Virus record (IMG/VR): IMGVR_UViG_3300025108_004223
Span: 1-64,000 of that record
Strand: one strand, 5' to 3'
Origin: a virus
DNA length: 64,000 bases
Shown: positions 26,047 to 34,603 of the stretch, in pieces
How the letters are laid out: every line of letters starts with the position of its first letter
How positions within the stretch are numbered: position 1 is the stretch's first letter
Made by a program: the position numbers and the translations under genes
The notes under the pieces: model-generated
What the model saw: only the letters and a program-made list of their open reading frames with translations
Database searches by the model: none
What the model was told of the DNA's origin: nothing

Positions 26047-27018
26047 ATGAAACCAAAGATAGCACTTTGTTTTAGTGGGCAAACCAGGCATATAAATGAA
26101 CATCCTATGTTCTTGGAACAGTATAAAGAAGTTATAAGTCTATTCAGTGACTTCGACATAGACTTTTTTGGCCATACGTGGTCTGACCAGCCCAAACCAC
26201 ACCCTGATTTTTTACATGGGTATGACAAATTTATTCAAACAAATCAAGAAGAAATATGGAAGGCAGTAACCACTTTCAACCGTGGTGCGCCTTCAAGAAT
26301 GTTCTGGAACTATCTTCCTAATAGACCAGCCTGGTATGAGAACGGTGAATTTGAAGCTATGTTAAACGGTCATGGAGATTTCATGCAATGGGCAAAGGAC
26401 GTAATAAAAGGAACCCTTGGTCAAATATGGTCAGCTCATGAATGTTTTAAACTAGTGGAACAATCGGGTAAAGATTATCGTTATGTGGTTAGATTAAGAT
26501 GGGATAGCATGATACAATTACGTAAGCACATTTCTGACGAAAATAAAAGAGGTATTGAATATATATACAATCCAGAAAAGCGAAAGCATGATAAAGATTT
26601 AATAGAACTTATGGAAGTTTTTAGAACTACATTAAGAGAAATAACTTATAATAATAGACTGCCAGATACCAGAAGCCAAAAAATGTGCCTACCTGATGAT
26701 TGGGATGTTTTAGCAACAGAATGTAATTTTATTCCAAACAACAACGGAATAGTATTTGTAAACGATCACTTATTTGTAATAAAAGGAGAATCATTTATGA
26801 GATCTGGTATTGGACTTAAAGACCCTATAGAATTATTTGATAGGATAATGATGAAGAAAGACGTTACTACTCATTTTCAACCAGGGTTTAGTTCATCTCA
26901 TACCTTATGGATGGAATGGATGTTTACTTGCGGTTTTAATGTGATGCCAGCTTTACTAGACATAACAACCGCAAGTGGACTTACTAGTGCCAAACCAAAT
27001 AAAAAATGGTTCATATAA
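26047..27018 (+). CDS. Putative glycosyltransferase-like protein
   Basis: The product has 323 residues and starts directly after the preceding stop. The opening KIALCFSGQTRH and the later YVVRLRWDSMI resemble glycosyltransferase-like proteins with an S-G-Q loop and an R-x-R-x-D motif. The mid part is Trp-rich. No complete catalytic signature can be confirmed by eye, so the assignment is tentative. Neighbours are not related in an obvious pathway. Confidence 0.5.
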   Translation: MKPKIALCFSGQTRHINEHPMFLEQYKEVISLFSDFDIDFFGHTWSDQPKPHPDFLHGYDKFIQTNQEEIWKAVTTFNRGAPSRMFWNYLPNRPAWYENGEFEAMLNGHGDFMQWAKDVIKGTLGQIWSAHECFKLVEQSGKDYRYVVRLRWDSMIQLRKHISDENKRGIEYIYNPEKRKHDKDLIELMEVFRTTLREITYNNRLPDTRSQKMCLPDDWDVLATECNFIPNNNGIVFVNDHLFVIKGESFMRSGIGLKDPIELFDRIMMKKDVTTHFQPGFSSSHTLWMEWMFTCGFNVMPALLDITTASGLTSAKPNKKWFI

Positions 27019-27534
27019 ATGAATATAAAAGAATACATAAGAACAGTTCCAGATTACCCTATTAAAGGCGTAAACTTTTATGATGTAAACAGTTTGTTTG
27101 CAAGTGATTTATGGACAAGCGAAGTAAAAGATATGGCACAAACAATCAAACAAAGCATTGAGTATATGCCAACACACATTATTGGTATTGAAAGTAGAGG
27201 TTTTGTATTCGGTGCAGCATTATCACAAGAATTAGATATACCTTTTGTTATGATACGTAAAAAAGGTGCTAAATACCCAGGTAAGCTGCTAGAAGAAAGC
27301 TACGAGCTTGAGTATGGAACAGACACACTTACACTACAAGAGGGTATATTGGGTCATACAAGCAGAGTTCTTATAGCTGACGACTTAGTTGCTACAGGCG
27401 GAAGTATGAACGCCAGTAAACGCTTATGTGAGCAAACTGGCGCAATAGTATTAGGTGGAGTTACTATAGTTAACTTAAAATACCTAAACGGACAAGATAT
27501 GGAACTTTTGTCCTCAGTGGAGATAACACAATGA
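27019..27534 (+). CDS. apt: Adenine phosphoribosyltransferase
   Basis: The product has 171 residues, normal for Apt. It begins with IRTVPDYPIKGVNFYD (the family's P-x-F-P-x-x-G-I-x-F-x-D region), then GIESRGFVFGAAL, RKKGAKYPG and the PRPP loop VLIADDLVATGGS. It converts adenine and PRPP to AMP plus pyrophosphate, salvaging bases from degraded host DNA. It directly follows the preceding gene's stop and overlaps the IscA-like gene by four bases. A second, different phosphoribosyltransferase is at 42004. Confidence 0.92.
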   Translation: MNIKEYIRTVPDYPIKGVNFYDVNSLFASDLWTSEVKDMAQTIKQSIEYMPTHIIGIESRGFVFGAALSQELDIPFVMIRKKGAKYPGKLLEESYELEYGTDTLTLQEGILGHTSRVLIADDLVATGGSMNASKRLCEQTGAIVLGGVTIVNLKYLNGQDMELLSSVEITQ

Positions 27535-27917
27535 TAGATATCAGCGAAAAGGCCAAAGAATATATGAAAGGTATTGCAGATGCAGAACCAGGCAAAGTAG
27601 TATTTCTTGGAATTAAAGGTGGCGGTTGTGCTGGATTCAGTTACGACTGGTCACTAAAAGCAGAATCAGAACTTGATGAATATTCAGATGAAGTTATTGA
27701 TTTAGAAAACGGCACTAAACTTGCTATTGATGGGACAAGTTTAATGTATCTATATGGTAGTCAAATTAATCTAAAGCAAGATTTGTTCGGCACTGTATTA
27801 GAAATATCATCACCATCAGCACAAAGCTCTTGTGGATGTGGCGAAAGCATTAACTTCGATATGGAAAAAGTCGAGACTAACATGAGCAAAGTAAAAGAAC
27901 TTAAAATACCAGAATAA
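27531..27917 (+). CDS. IscA/HesB-type Fe-S assembly protein
   Basis: The product has 128 residues. The three family cysteines are present: GGGCAGFSY (about 36) and SCGCGES (about 103-105). The sequence between is the usual Asp/Glu-rich beta sandwich. A-type carriers bind iron or clusters and deliver them to target proteins. It starts by ATGA overlap with apt. With ferredoxin and Nfu 2 kb upstream, it makes three Fe-S biogenesis genes in one transcription block. Confidence 0.93.
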   Translation: MIDISEKAKEYMKGIADAEPGKVVFLGIKGGGCAGFSYDWSLKAESELDEYSDEVIDLENGTKLAIDGTSLMYLYGSQINLKQDLFGTVLEISSPSAQSSCGCGESINFDMEKVETNMSKVKELKIPE

Positions 27918-27928
27918 CGGAGATTAAA

Positions 27929-28342
27929 TTGAGTAAGAAAGTAGATCTAAACGCATACAATAATTTTGTAAAAGAAGTAACAAGTGATGCTTCAATGTCA
28001 AGTAAAGCAATGCACGAACGTATTGTAGAAATAGAAGAAACAAGTGGAGTTAACATGGCCTCGCTATTAACCGGCGGAATTGGACTAGCAAGCGAAGGAG
28101 GTGAGTTTGATGAGATTGTTAAAAAGTGCGTATTTCAAGGTAAACCAATGGATAGTGAAACTATCTTTCATGCTAAACGAGAACTTGGCGATATTATGTG
28201 GTATTGGATTACTAGTTGTAGGGCACTTAATCTTGACCCTAATGACGTAATTGCTGAGAACGTTGAAAAATTAAAAGCAAGATATCCAGGTGGTGAATTT
28301 GATGTTCACTACAGCGAAAACAGAAAAGACGGTGATTTATGA
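27929..28342 (+). CDS. mazG: MazG-like nucleotide pyrophosphohydrolase
   Basis: The product has 137 residues from TTG 27929, placed eight bases after SD cggag. The MazG metal-binding pattern is visible: LASEGGEFDEIVK (E-x-x-E-like) and KRELGDIMWY (E-x-x-D). MazG proteins hydrolyse NTPs or (p)ppGpp to monophosphates; phage copies are thought to tune host nucleotide or stringent signals. The stop overlaps the next small gene by ATGA. Confidence 0.85.
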   Translation: MSKKVDLNAYNNFVKEVTSDASMSSKAMHERIVEIEETSGVNMASLLTGGIGLASEGGEFDEIVKKCVFQGKPMDSETIFHAKRELGDIMWYWITSCRALNLDPNDVIAENVEKLKARYPGGEFDVHYSENRKDGDL

Positions 28343-28512
28343 CAGACAAAGAATACTCAGAATATGGGTATAGAGGATTAGGAGAAATAAAAGCCAAAGA
28401 CGCTGAAATCAAAAAACTTAAAGAAGAGATTTCAGAACTAAAGATTAGACTGCAACAGCAAGAAAATCAAACTAGCGTTTATATGGCAAAGGCTAACCTT
28501 CCTAACTACTAA
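28339..28512 (+). CDS. Small coiled-coil protein
   Basis: The ORF encodes 57 residues starting by ATGA overlap with mazG and ending one base before the next ATG. Residues 16-45 are a regular charged heptad helix (IKKLKEEISELKIRLQQQ), followed by a short tail. This fits an oligomerising adaptor. No further function can be read. Confidence 0.6.
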   Translation: MTDKEYSEYGYRGLGEIKAKDAEIKKLKEEISELKIRLQQQENQTSVYMAKANLPNY

Positions 28513-28513
28513 T

Positions 28514-28921
28514 ATGATCCAATATAAAGGCAAAGACTACACAGAATTAAACTTCAGTGAATGCGTGGAGTTTGAAAAAGAACTATTGCAGAAGGTTCTT
28601 ATTGCCAGCCGTGCTGGCATGGGTGATGCTATGATTGATCAATTGAATGTTTTTATTGGATTACTTAGAGATCAAAAAGCAGAATCTATTAGAAAAGAAT
28701 TTACTAAAAAAGGTGATGAAAAAGAAGATGGCATCGTGTTAGATACTGCACCACCTGAAATAGAAATAATACAACAACAACCAGAGTATCCAAGAATAAA
28801 AAAGACACAAGTAGAATTAACTAAATCTGATAAAGTAAAAATAGCCAATATGTATAAACCTAAACCTACTAGAAATCCAGAAGCGGTTAAATTAGCAGAG
28901 ATGTATAAAAATGAAAAATGA
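28514..28921 (+). CDS. Hypothetical phage protein
   Basis: The product has 135 residues. The N-terminal half (YKGKDYTELNFSECVEFEKEL and the following helix) is a compact alpha-rich domain; the second half is Lys/Glu/Pro-rich and probably disordered. I do not recognise a function. It overlaps the next gene by 11 bases. Confidence 0.7.
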   Translation: MIQYKGKDYTELNFSECVEFEKELLQKVLIASRAGMGDAMIDQLNVFIGLLRDQKAESIRKEFTKKGDEKEDGIVLDTAPPEIEIIQQQPEYPRIKKTQVELTKSDKVKIANMYKPKPTRNPEAVKLAEMYKNEK

Positions 28922-29615
28922 TATATTTGGCTGTTGGTATGAACCAGGTGATTCAGGAACGTGGTTAACATGGTTCATTAACCAACACGAAGGATTTCCA
29001 AAATATTATAAAGAAATATGCTACCAACAAGAAGGAAAAGAATTTGGTTACATACCAACTGACTACAGTTGTATGCCGGCTGATTGGGATGTTACTACTC
29101 CATTTCATAAAGTATATTTTAATCTATGCTATAAAATACTTCCGTGGCACAATCCATTTCAAACAGAAGAATGGGAATTAGATAACGAAACACCTACTGA
29201 GTTATGTATTAGATTACTAGATGAGAGTAATACTAAAGCAATAATTGTTCCTCAAGTAGAAGATAATTATGAATTATTTGCCAAAAGACTTGCATTTATT
29301 AGATCAAGATTTACAGTTGAAACTGCTTCAGAAATTTATGAAAATAGACAAAATCGCATGTATGAGTCTACAAAAATGAAAATGCAAGAGTTTGCAACAG
29401 TTCATACCATAGCAATAGATAAATTAATTTTACACAATGATAAAACTGAATACCATAAATTAATAGAAATACTTAACGTGCCTGAACTAGAAAATTGGAC
29501 TACTCATACAACCAAATATTACGATAAAATATTTTCTCCATGGAAAAATATTAGTGCTGAAAAATTAGACAGTAGAATTGAAACTATTAATGCTGTTAAA
29601 GAAAATCCATATTAA
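28911..29615 (+). CDS. SGTWLTW-family protein, copy 1
   Basis: The product has 234 residues and shares with the next gene the segment SGTWLTWFINQHxGFP close to its N-terminus, followed by a similar order of Trp- and Pro-rich motifs (KIxPWHxxF ... TKAIIVPQ/NQVIVPI) and a C-terminal VPELxNW. The S/G-rich loop near the N-terminus, strand on one side and helix on the other, is reminiscent of sulfotransferase or kinase P-loops, but the key basic residue is absent, so the activity is open. The two genes look like a tandem duplication that has diverged widely. Confidence 0.65.
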   Translation: MKNDIFGCWYEPGDSGTWLTWFINQHEGFPKYYKEICYQQEGKEFGYIPTDYSCMPADWDVTTPFHKVYFNLCYKILPWHNPFQTEEWELDNETPTELCIRLLDESNTKAIIVPQVEDNYELFAKRLAFIRSRFTVETASEIYENRQNRMYESTKMKMQEFATVHTIAIDKLILHNDKTEYHKLIEILNVPELENWTTHTTKYYDKIFSPWKNISAEKLDSRIETINAVKENPY

Positions 29616-30289
29616 TGAATACTTATTGTATATTATTCAGTAACGGCCTAAGCGGCACTTGGCTAACATGGTTTATTAATCAACACAAAGGATTTCCAGA
29701 TAGACTGGAACTTGATGTGGAATACAGTGATCCCAAACATCCAGAACGTATAACAGATTATAGCACACAGCCTAACTGGTGGTATGATAATCAGAGTTGG
29801 GAAGATTTTATAATATATTGTGAGAGACAAGATCATCCAAACGATATGGAAAATGAGCCTGATATTAGATGGGGATTTGATAAAATAGCATTTAAGGTTC
29901 AGCCATATCATGAGTTTTTCGCTCCAGATATGAATTTTGAACAATCTAAAGTAGCATGTAAACATGTGCTAGATAAGAGTAATTGTAATCAAGTAATAGT
30001 TCCTATATGCGATAAAGTATTGTATACAGAAATATATAACAGATTAATTGCAATTAGACCCTATTATACAGTTGACAAAGACCCAAAAAAGTGGTATAAT
30101 AGTGTATTGTATGAATATATTCAGCATGAACTAAAAGTGCCTTTATTATATTTAGATATAGGAAAAATACTAACCGGACATAATAATACGTATTCAGAAT
30201 TAATAAAAGCACTTGATGTTCCAGAACTAGATAATTGGAAAGATCTTGTAAATGAATGTAGAGAACAAATATATGATAATTACAAATGA
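29615..30289 (+). CDS. SGTWLTW-family protein, copy 2
   Basis: The product has 224 residues; its ATG overlaps the stop of copy 1 (TAATG). It carries the LSGTWLTWFINQHKGFP segment at about 12-28, as in its neighbour, and the C-terminal DVPELDNW. The shared N-terminus together with otherwise low identity indicates an old tandem duplication. A perfect sigma70-like promoter lies inside this gene at 30072-30100. Function unknown. Confidence 0.65.
   Translation: MNTYCILFSNGLSGTWLTWFINQHKGFPDRLELDVEYSDPKHPERITDYSTQPNWWYDNQSWEDFIIYCERQDHPNDMENEPDIRWGFDKIAFKVQPYHEFFAPDMNFEQSKVACKHVLDKSNCNQVIVPICDKVLYTEIYNRLIAIRPYYTVDKDPKKWYNSVLYEYIQHELKVPLLYLDIGKILTGHNNTYSELIKALDVPELDNWKDLVNECREQIYDNYK
30072..30100 (+). 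promoter_or_regulatory. Possible intragenic sigma70-like promoter
   Basis: TTGACA (30072-30077), 17-base spacer, TATAAT (30095-30100), a full consensus hit inside the SGTWLTW copy 2 gene and 186 bases before the DnaE-like gene. It could add transcription to the genes from 30286. Chance in AT-rich coding DNA cannot be excluded. Confidence 0.4.
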
Positions 30290-30807
30290 AGTATAGTGTT
30301 ATGAAACAAAATCAACATGGACAATCAGTAATTGATGAACTAGATATAGTTAACGGCTGGCTAAGTGGTCATAATGTAACTGATGCTATTGTTGATGAAA
30401 TTGAGCCGATAAATATATATAATGCTTGGTGTGATACATATGAGAGCAAAGACAAGATAACGGCTAAGTCGGAATATGAGAAAGATGATTACATTGAAAA
30501 ATGTATGAGTAATTGGGCTATGCCCGAGCATTACAAAGAACTAGATATAGTTAGATTCATTAATAATAGAGAGTTAACATATCAAGAACGTGATAGGGTG
30601 CATTTAGAAATTGAAATGTATCGTGAACGTGGCATGATTCCAGTGCTAAGATTTTTAGCATACTTAGTGGATTTGTGCAAAGAAAATAACATTGTATTAG
30701 GTGTTGGTCGTGGATCAAGTGTAGCAAGTTATGTATTATACTTGTTAGGTGTTCACAGAGTTAACAGCATTAAATACAATTTAGACATAAAGGAGTTTTT
30801 GAAATGA
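30286..30807 (+). CDS. Free-standing DnaE (Pol III alpha)-like fragment
   Basis: The product has 173 residues. The C-terminal 95 residues match the start of the bacterial DnaE polymerase core: a helix ending in a FLAYLVDLCKENNI segment, then VLGVGRGSSVASYVLYLLGV and NSIKYNLDIKEFL, as in the DnaE stretch with GRGSAAGSL and DPLKYNLLFERFL. The catalytic aspartates of DnaE lie further downstream and are absent, so this is no polymerase. It may bind a nucleotide or DNA, or mimic a host replisome part. ATGA overlap upstream; four-base overlap downstream. Confidence 0.7.
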   Translation: MKYSVMKQNQHGQSVIDELDIVNGWLSGHNVTDAIVDEIEPINIYNAWCDTYESKDKITAKSEYEKDDYIEKCMSNWAMPEHYKELDIVRFINNRELTYQERDRVHLEIEMYRERGMIPVLRFLAYLVDLCKENNIVLGVGRGSSVASYVLYLLGVHRVNSIKYNLDIKEFLK

Positions 30808-31241
30808 AAACAGTTAAAACAGCAAGAGGCAAAATATTAAATATGGGCGCCTTAGCAGCTCAGAATGAGGAAACTCGTGCTATTAGTAATATGCCTATAA
30901 ACGCAAGAGGTGACATTATTGATAATCGTGGCAAAGTAAAAATTGCTCGCGAAGATATTTCTAAAGAATTTTATAAAGATAATGTTCCAGGCTCAGACGA
31001 AAAAGAAATAGGCATTAAGGAAGAAATCGAAGCAAAGGAAGAAGAAGCTACATCAATTCCAGAACCTAAACCAGAACCTAAACCAGCACCAAAGAAAGCA
31101 CAACCAGTTAAAGAAGATAAACCGGTTGAAATATCACGTAATGAACGTGAACGTGCTGATGGTAGCAAATACTTTGAAGTAGAGTATATGGACGGAAGCA
31201 TGGAGGAAATTGAAATTCCTCAAAATAAAGATGAAAAATAG
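30804..31241 (+). CDS. Conserved-looking phage protein with Pro/Glu-rich middle
   Basis: The product has 145 residues. The N-terminal part (ARGKILNMGALAAQNE, NARGDIID) is ordered and resembles a conserved opening in marine T4-like phage proteins; a PEPKPEPKPAPKK linker follows, and the tail has YFEVEYMDGSMEEIEI. No enzyme motif. It overlaps the DnaE-like gene by four bases and is followed by the GroES-like gene. Confidence 0.7.
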   Translation: MKTVKTARGKILNMGALAAQNEETRAISNMPINARGDIIDNRGKVKIAREDISKEFYKDNVPGSDEKEIGIKEEIEAKEEEATSIPEPKPEPKPAPKKAQPVKEDKPVEISRNERERADGSKYFEVEYMDGSMEEIEIPQNKDEK

Positions 31242-31249
31242 GATATAAA

Positions 31250-31624
31250 ATGACTAAAGTAAAAGCAATGCGTAATAAGATCTTAGCAGAAATGATTGAT
31301 GATCCAGGTGAAGAAATAACAACTGCTGGTGGCATTATATTACTTTCTAAAGATGGCACAGAAGAAGCAGTTAGACCACGCTGGTTTAAAGTTTATAGCC
31401 TAGGCAAAGATATTAATTGGTTAACAGAAGGAGCATACGTGCTTGTTGATCATGGACGTTGGAGTAACGGAATAAAAGTAGATGAAGAATTAAAAGTCTA
31501 CTTGTTAGACAACAAAGATTGTTTAATGGTTTCAGAAGAGAATCCAATGGACAACAATAATATTATGGTTGGCAGTAAGCCAATTCGACAAAGACCCTCA
31601 GATGACGTAACTCGTCAGATATAA
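31250..31624 (+). CDS. GroES/gp31-like co-chaperonin
   Basis: The product has 124 residues, near the size of T4 gp31 (111). It follows the co-chaperonin pattern: first strand KVKAMRNKILAEMI, the flexible mobile-loop region with TTAGGIILL (GroES: T-x-G-G-I-V-L), VYSLGKDINWL, a VLVDHGRW strand and a C-terminal DCLMVSEE. T4 gp31 replaces GroES to fold the major capsid protein with host GroEL. SD agga is present. ClpP lies 600 bases downstream, making a small protein-quality group. Confidence 0.65.
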   Translation: MTKVKAMRNKILAEMIDDPGEEITTAGGIILLSKDGTEEAVRPRWFKVYSLGKDINWLTEGAYVLVDHGRWSNGIKVDEELKVYLLDNKDCLMVSEENPMDNNNIMVGSKPIRQRPSDDVTRQI

Positions 31625-31627
31625 TCA

Positions 31628-32185
31628 ATGTATAATCCAGACTGGGTAGCTGATAGACCTACACCCATAGAAAGATTAACTTGGTTGAAACGTCGTATAA
31701 ACTTTGACGTAGTTATTGATATTGGAAGCGGTGATGATACATGGTTTTTAACCAAAGTATTTCCTGAGCTACCAACTTACAAATACGACAAAGACCCAAA
31801 ATTTAATAAAAACTCAAATATTGTAGAACTAGGAGTTGATTGCTCCTTAGATGACTTACTAAAAAATGAAACATTTGAAAGTGCGTTTTATAAAATAGAC
31901 GTAGACGGTCCTGAACTAGATATATTAGACGGTTCAACTAACACTTTACAGAAAACCAGTGCAGTAATGATAGAGTGCGTATTAGATGACAATAAATTTT
32001 TAGATAGATGTCATTGGATGCGTGAAAAAGAATGGCAGCTTATTGATGTGATAGAACCAGTCTATAGAAAAAGTAATATATTGATACAGGTAGATCTTGT
32101 TTTTGTAAGACAAGATACATTTAAAATCGTAGAACGTGAGTGTTGGTTTGAAACACCTGATACTGACTATAGAATAAATACGTAA
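31628..32185 (+). CDS. FkbM-family methyltransferase-like protein
   Basis: The product has 185 residues. The SAM loop is VVIDIGSGDDTW, and the family's KIDVDGPELDILDGS with IECVL follows in the expected place. FkbM enzymes O-methylate sugars or small molecules. A TAAATAC motif overlaps its stop region. Neighbours give no substrate. Confidence 0.75.
   Translation: MYNPDWVADRPTPIERLTWLKRRINFDVVIDIGSGDDTWFLTKVFPELPTYKYDKDPKFNKNSNIVELGVDCSLDDLLKNETFESAFYKIDVDGPELDILDGSTNTLQKTSAVMIECVLDDNKFLDRCHWMREKEWQLIDVIEPVYRKSNILIQVDLVFVRQDTFKIVERECWFETPDTDYRINT
32175..32181 (+). promoter_or_regulatory. TAAATAC motif before clpP
   Basis: Variant of the octamer (TAAATACG) at the 3' end of the FkbM-like gene, 20 bases before ATG 32202; SD gagga follows. 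Candidate late promoter. Confidence 0.3.
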
Positions 32186-32201
32186 TATAAGAGGAAAATA
32201 A

Positions 32202-32840
32202 ATGAAAAATGTAAAAGGTGTAATACCAGAACCAAAAGAACAACCGGCACTACCACCTCCACCACCTATGCCTACTCCGCCAATTCCACCTAAACAACCA
32301 GGTGACTATTTGCGTGAGAATGGTGTATTGCATATGGAAGATGAATTCAATCAAAAAAATTGTATGCCTTTAGTTAAGATGATTATGGAATATAATTTAA
32401 TGCCTGCAGATAAGGCACCTAGTATTATTCATTTATACATCAATAGTCCAGGCGGACTTATTGATAGTTGTATGCATCTTATTGATGTTGTAAAACAGTC
32501 ACGCATTCCAGTTTATACATACGGAATGGGCTCAATTGCATCGTGTGGCGTTATGCTTATGATGGCAGGCGCAAAAGGACATAGATATCTCACACAAAAT
32601 ACCGCAGTTATGAGTCATGAGTTCAGTAGCGGCACACGTGGACAATATCACAGTATGGTTGAAAGCCGTAAGCATATGGATTGGACTAATGAGAAATTGT
32701 TGGAACACTACATTAAATGCACAGGTAAAAAAGAACCATACATTCGTAAACACTTACTTAAACCAAAAACAGACCATTGGCTGACTCCAGAGGAAGCAGT
32801 TAAGCATGGTATTGCTGATGAAGTTATAGAGTCTTACTAA
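32202..32840 (+). CDS. clpP: ClpP-type protease subunit
   Basis: The product has 212 residues. After a Pro-rich start (residues 8-33) comes the ClpP core: YINSPGG, GMGSIASCG with the nucleophile at Ser114, MSHEF with the His about residue 139, and HGIADEV with the Asp. ClpP forms a barrel that degrades unfolded proteins fed by a Clp ATPase; the phage copy would have to use the host ATPase unless one lies elsewhere. The Pro-rich leader is unusual and may replace the axial loop or prepeptide. SD gagga supports the start. Confidence 0.92.
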   Translation: MKNVKGVIPEPKEQPALPPPPPMPTPPIPPKQPGDYLRENGVLHMEDEFNQKNCMPLVKMIMEYNLMPADKAPSIIHLYINSPGGLIDSCMHLIDVVKQSRIPVYTYGMGSIASCGVMLMMAGAKGHRYLTQNTAVMSHEFSSGTRGQYHSMVESRKHMDWTNEKLLEHYIKCTGKKEPYIRKHLLKPKTDHWLTPEEAVKHGIADEVIESY

Positions 32841-32841
32841 A

Positions 32842-34221
32842 GTGGGCCAACTGAGAAATCCAAATCTCGAAGAAATGAAACGAGAACTCGATAATATGGG
32901 ATTCAACTCAGAGACCTTTTGCACAGCTCCATACATCAGTATTGACTTAGATCAAGATGGTGCAGTATACACTTGTTACCGAGGTAAACAAAACTTAGGT
33001 GGTTGGAAAAAGACTAGTCTTAAAGATAGTTTCAATAGTCCACAAATGCAAAAGATCCGCAGAGACTTATATGATGGCAGACAAAACAAAAACTGTCGTA
33101 GTTGTTGGGCCGCAGAGAAAAAAGGTAGCAACAGTCCAAGAGTGCATTTTTATTATGATTTCATGGATAGATACTATGAAGATAATCCTGAAGGTGCAAA
33201 AGAGTTTCTAGACAAGATTAAAGCAGATCACATTGAAGCAGATATAAGTGGATTAAAACGTGGCGAACTACGTCCAAGTAGTTTATGTAATTTACGTTGT
33301 ATGCATTGTGGCCCACACAGTAGCACTAAGTGGGTAGAAACATTATCTAAAGGTGATAATGCAAAAACCTATATGGAAAACGAAGGCTTAATGGAAAATG
33401 GCAACGGTATTATTGACAATAATATTGTAGAAACAGGACTAACAACATACTACAAAAACACATTAACAAGTGATACAGACTACGAAGAAGATTTACTAGA
33501 AGTTTTAGATTCACTTGAACATTTAAGTTTCACAGGCGGCGAGCCATTACTTACACCAGAGCATCCACGTTACTTACAGCACTTTATTGACAGTGGTAGT
33601 GCAAAAGAAATGTATTTAGAATACAACACAAATCTCAATATTAAGAATATAGAAAGGTTCTTTCCATTATGGGAACACTTTAAGCACTTACATATTAGAG
33701 CAAGTATTGATGCTAGTTTTGATACATATGAATATTTTCGCACATACGGTAAAATTGATTTACTCAAAGAATGTCTACAAAAAATACAAAAGTTTCGTTT
33801 AGATAAAATGGGTGGAAAAAGACGTATGAAAATTAATGCTACAGTAACACATAATATGTTTAGTGCATTGCGTTGGAAAGATCTTACAAAAGATTGGACA
33901 TCACATGATGTAGCATTTCACGTAAGTTTAATTATTGATCATCCTGTAAGTGTTATATACATGCCAAAAGAATTACGTGAAAAAGCAGTTGCAGAAATGC
34001 AATGGTGCTATGACAATATAGAACAATACACAGATGATGAAGACTATGTAGAAATATATAGACATCACACTGAGCAGTGTATCAAATATACAGCAGAACA
34101 AGATTACGATGGTGATAAGTTTCCTGAGCAAACTATAAAATACATCGACTTCTGTGATAAAGCCAGTGGTAAAAGCTACAAGGATTATTTTCCAGAATTA
34201 GTAAAGTATATAGATGGATAA
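32842..34221 (+). CDS. Radical SAM protein with N-terminal Cys-rich (twitch/SPASM-like) segment
   Basis: The product has 459 residues from GTG 32842 (ATG 32875 is an alternative). The N-terminal block has FCTAPYISIDLDQDGAVYTCYRG, a KIRRDLYDGR helix and NCRSCW with a Lys-rich run, the order shared by the twitch family here. The radical SAM motif is CNLRCMHC about residues 150-157, with FTGGEPLLT further on. An insertion of about 70 residues separates them. The stop overlaps the ParB-like gene. Substrate unknown. Confidence 0.9.
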   Translation: MGQLRNPNLEEMKRELDNMGFNSETFCTAPYISIDLDQDGAVYTCYRGKQNLGGWKKTSLKDSFNSPQMQKIRRDLYDGRQNKNCRSCWAAEKKGSNSPRVHFYYDFMDRYYEDNPEGAKEFLDKIKADHIEADISGLKRGELRPSSLCNLRCMHCGPHSSTKWVETLSKGDNAKTYMENEGLMENGNGIIDNNIVETGLTTYYKNTLTSDTDYEEDLLEVLDSLEHLSFTGGEPLLTPEHPRYLQHFIDSGSAKEMYLEYNTNLNIKNIERFFPLWEHFKHLHIRASIDASFDTYEYFRTYGKIDLLKECLQKIQKFRLDKMGGKRRMKINATVTHNMFSALRWKDLTKDWTSHDVAFHVSLIIDHPVSVIYMPKELREKAVAEMQWCYDNIEQYTDDEDYVEIYRHHTEQCIKYTAEQDYDGDKFPEQTIKYIDFCDKASGKSYKDYFPELVKYIDG

Positions 34222-34603
34222 AAGTTTAATACAAGAAATGCCTATTGTGATGTTAAAGCAATGGGCAAATCCATATTACAGTCCAAACGACGACTTGGCT
34301 CTTATGCAAGATATAATGGAAAATGGAATACAAGATCCTATTATATTAAGTATAGGTGTGTGGAGTAGGAAAGTTAGACTAGATACTGGCAATCATAGAA
34401 TATACTTAGCACCACGTTTAGGAATGACACACTTACCAGTAATGTGTAAAGTATGGAACTATTGTGCGTTTAGTAACAGCAATGGCGACCACAGTTTTGA
34501 CTGCGAACATATAACTGCTAAAAAAGAATGGATAGAAGAAGGATACTTTGCTAAGCCAAGCGAAGTATTAGATATAATGACACTACTAACAAACACACTA
34601 TAA
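34214..34603 (+). CDS. ParB N-terminal / sulfiredoxin-fold-like protein
   Basis: The product has 129 residues. The order DLALMQDIMENGIQDPIILSI, then a strand and LDTGNHRIYLA, matches the ParB/Srx catalytic or nucleotide-binding loop (G-x-H-R). Such domains bind CTP or DNA, or act as nuclease or kinase-like enzymes; the phage copy is too small to say which. It lies between a radical SAM gene and a GNAT-like gene with overlaps at both ends. Confidence 0.65.
   Translation: MDKSLIQEMPIVMLKQWANPYYSPNDDLALMQDIMENGIQDPIILSIGVWSRKVRLDTGNHRIYLAPRLGMTHLPVMCKVWNYCAFSNSNGDHSFDCEHITAKKEWIEEGYFAKPSEVLDIMTLLTNTL

Noticed and set aside
30286-30807. Functional second DNA polymerase
   Set aside because: The DnaE-like part ends before the catalytic aspartates, so it cannot be a polymerase.
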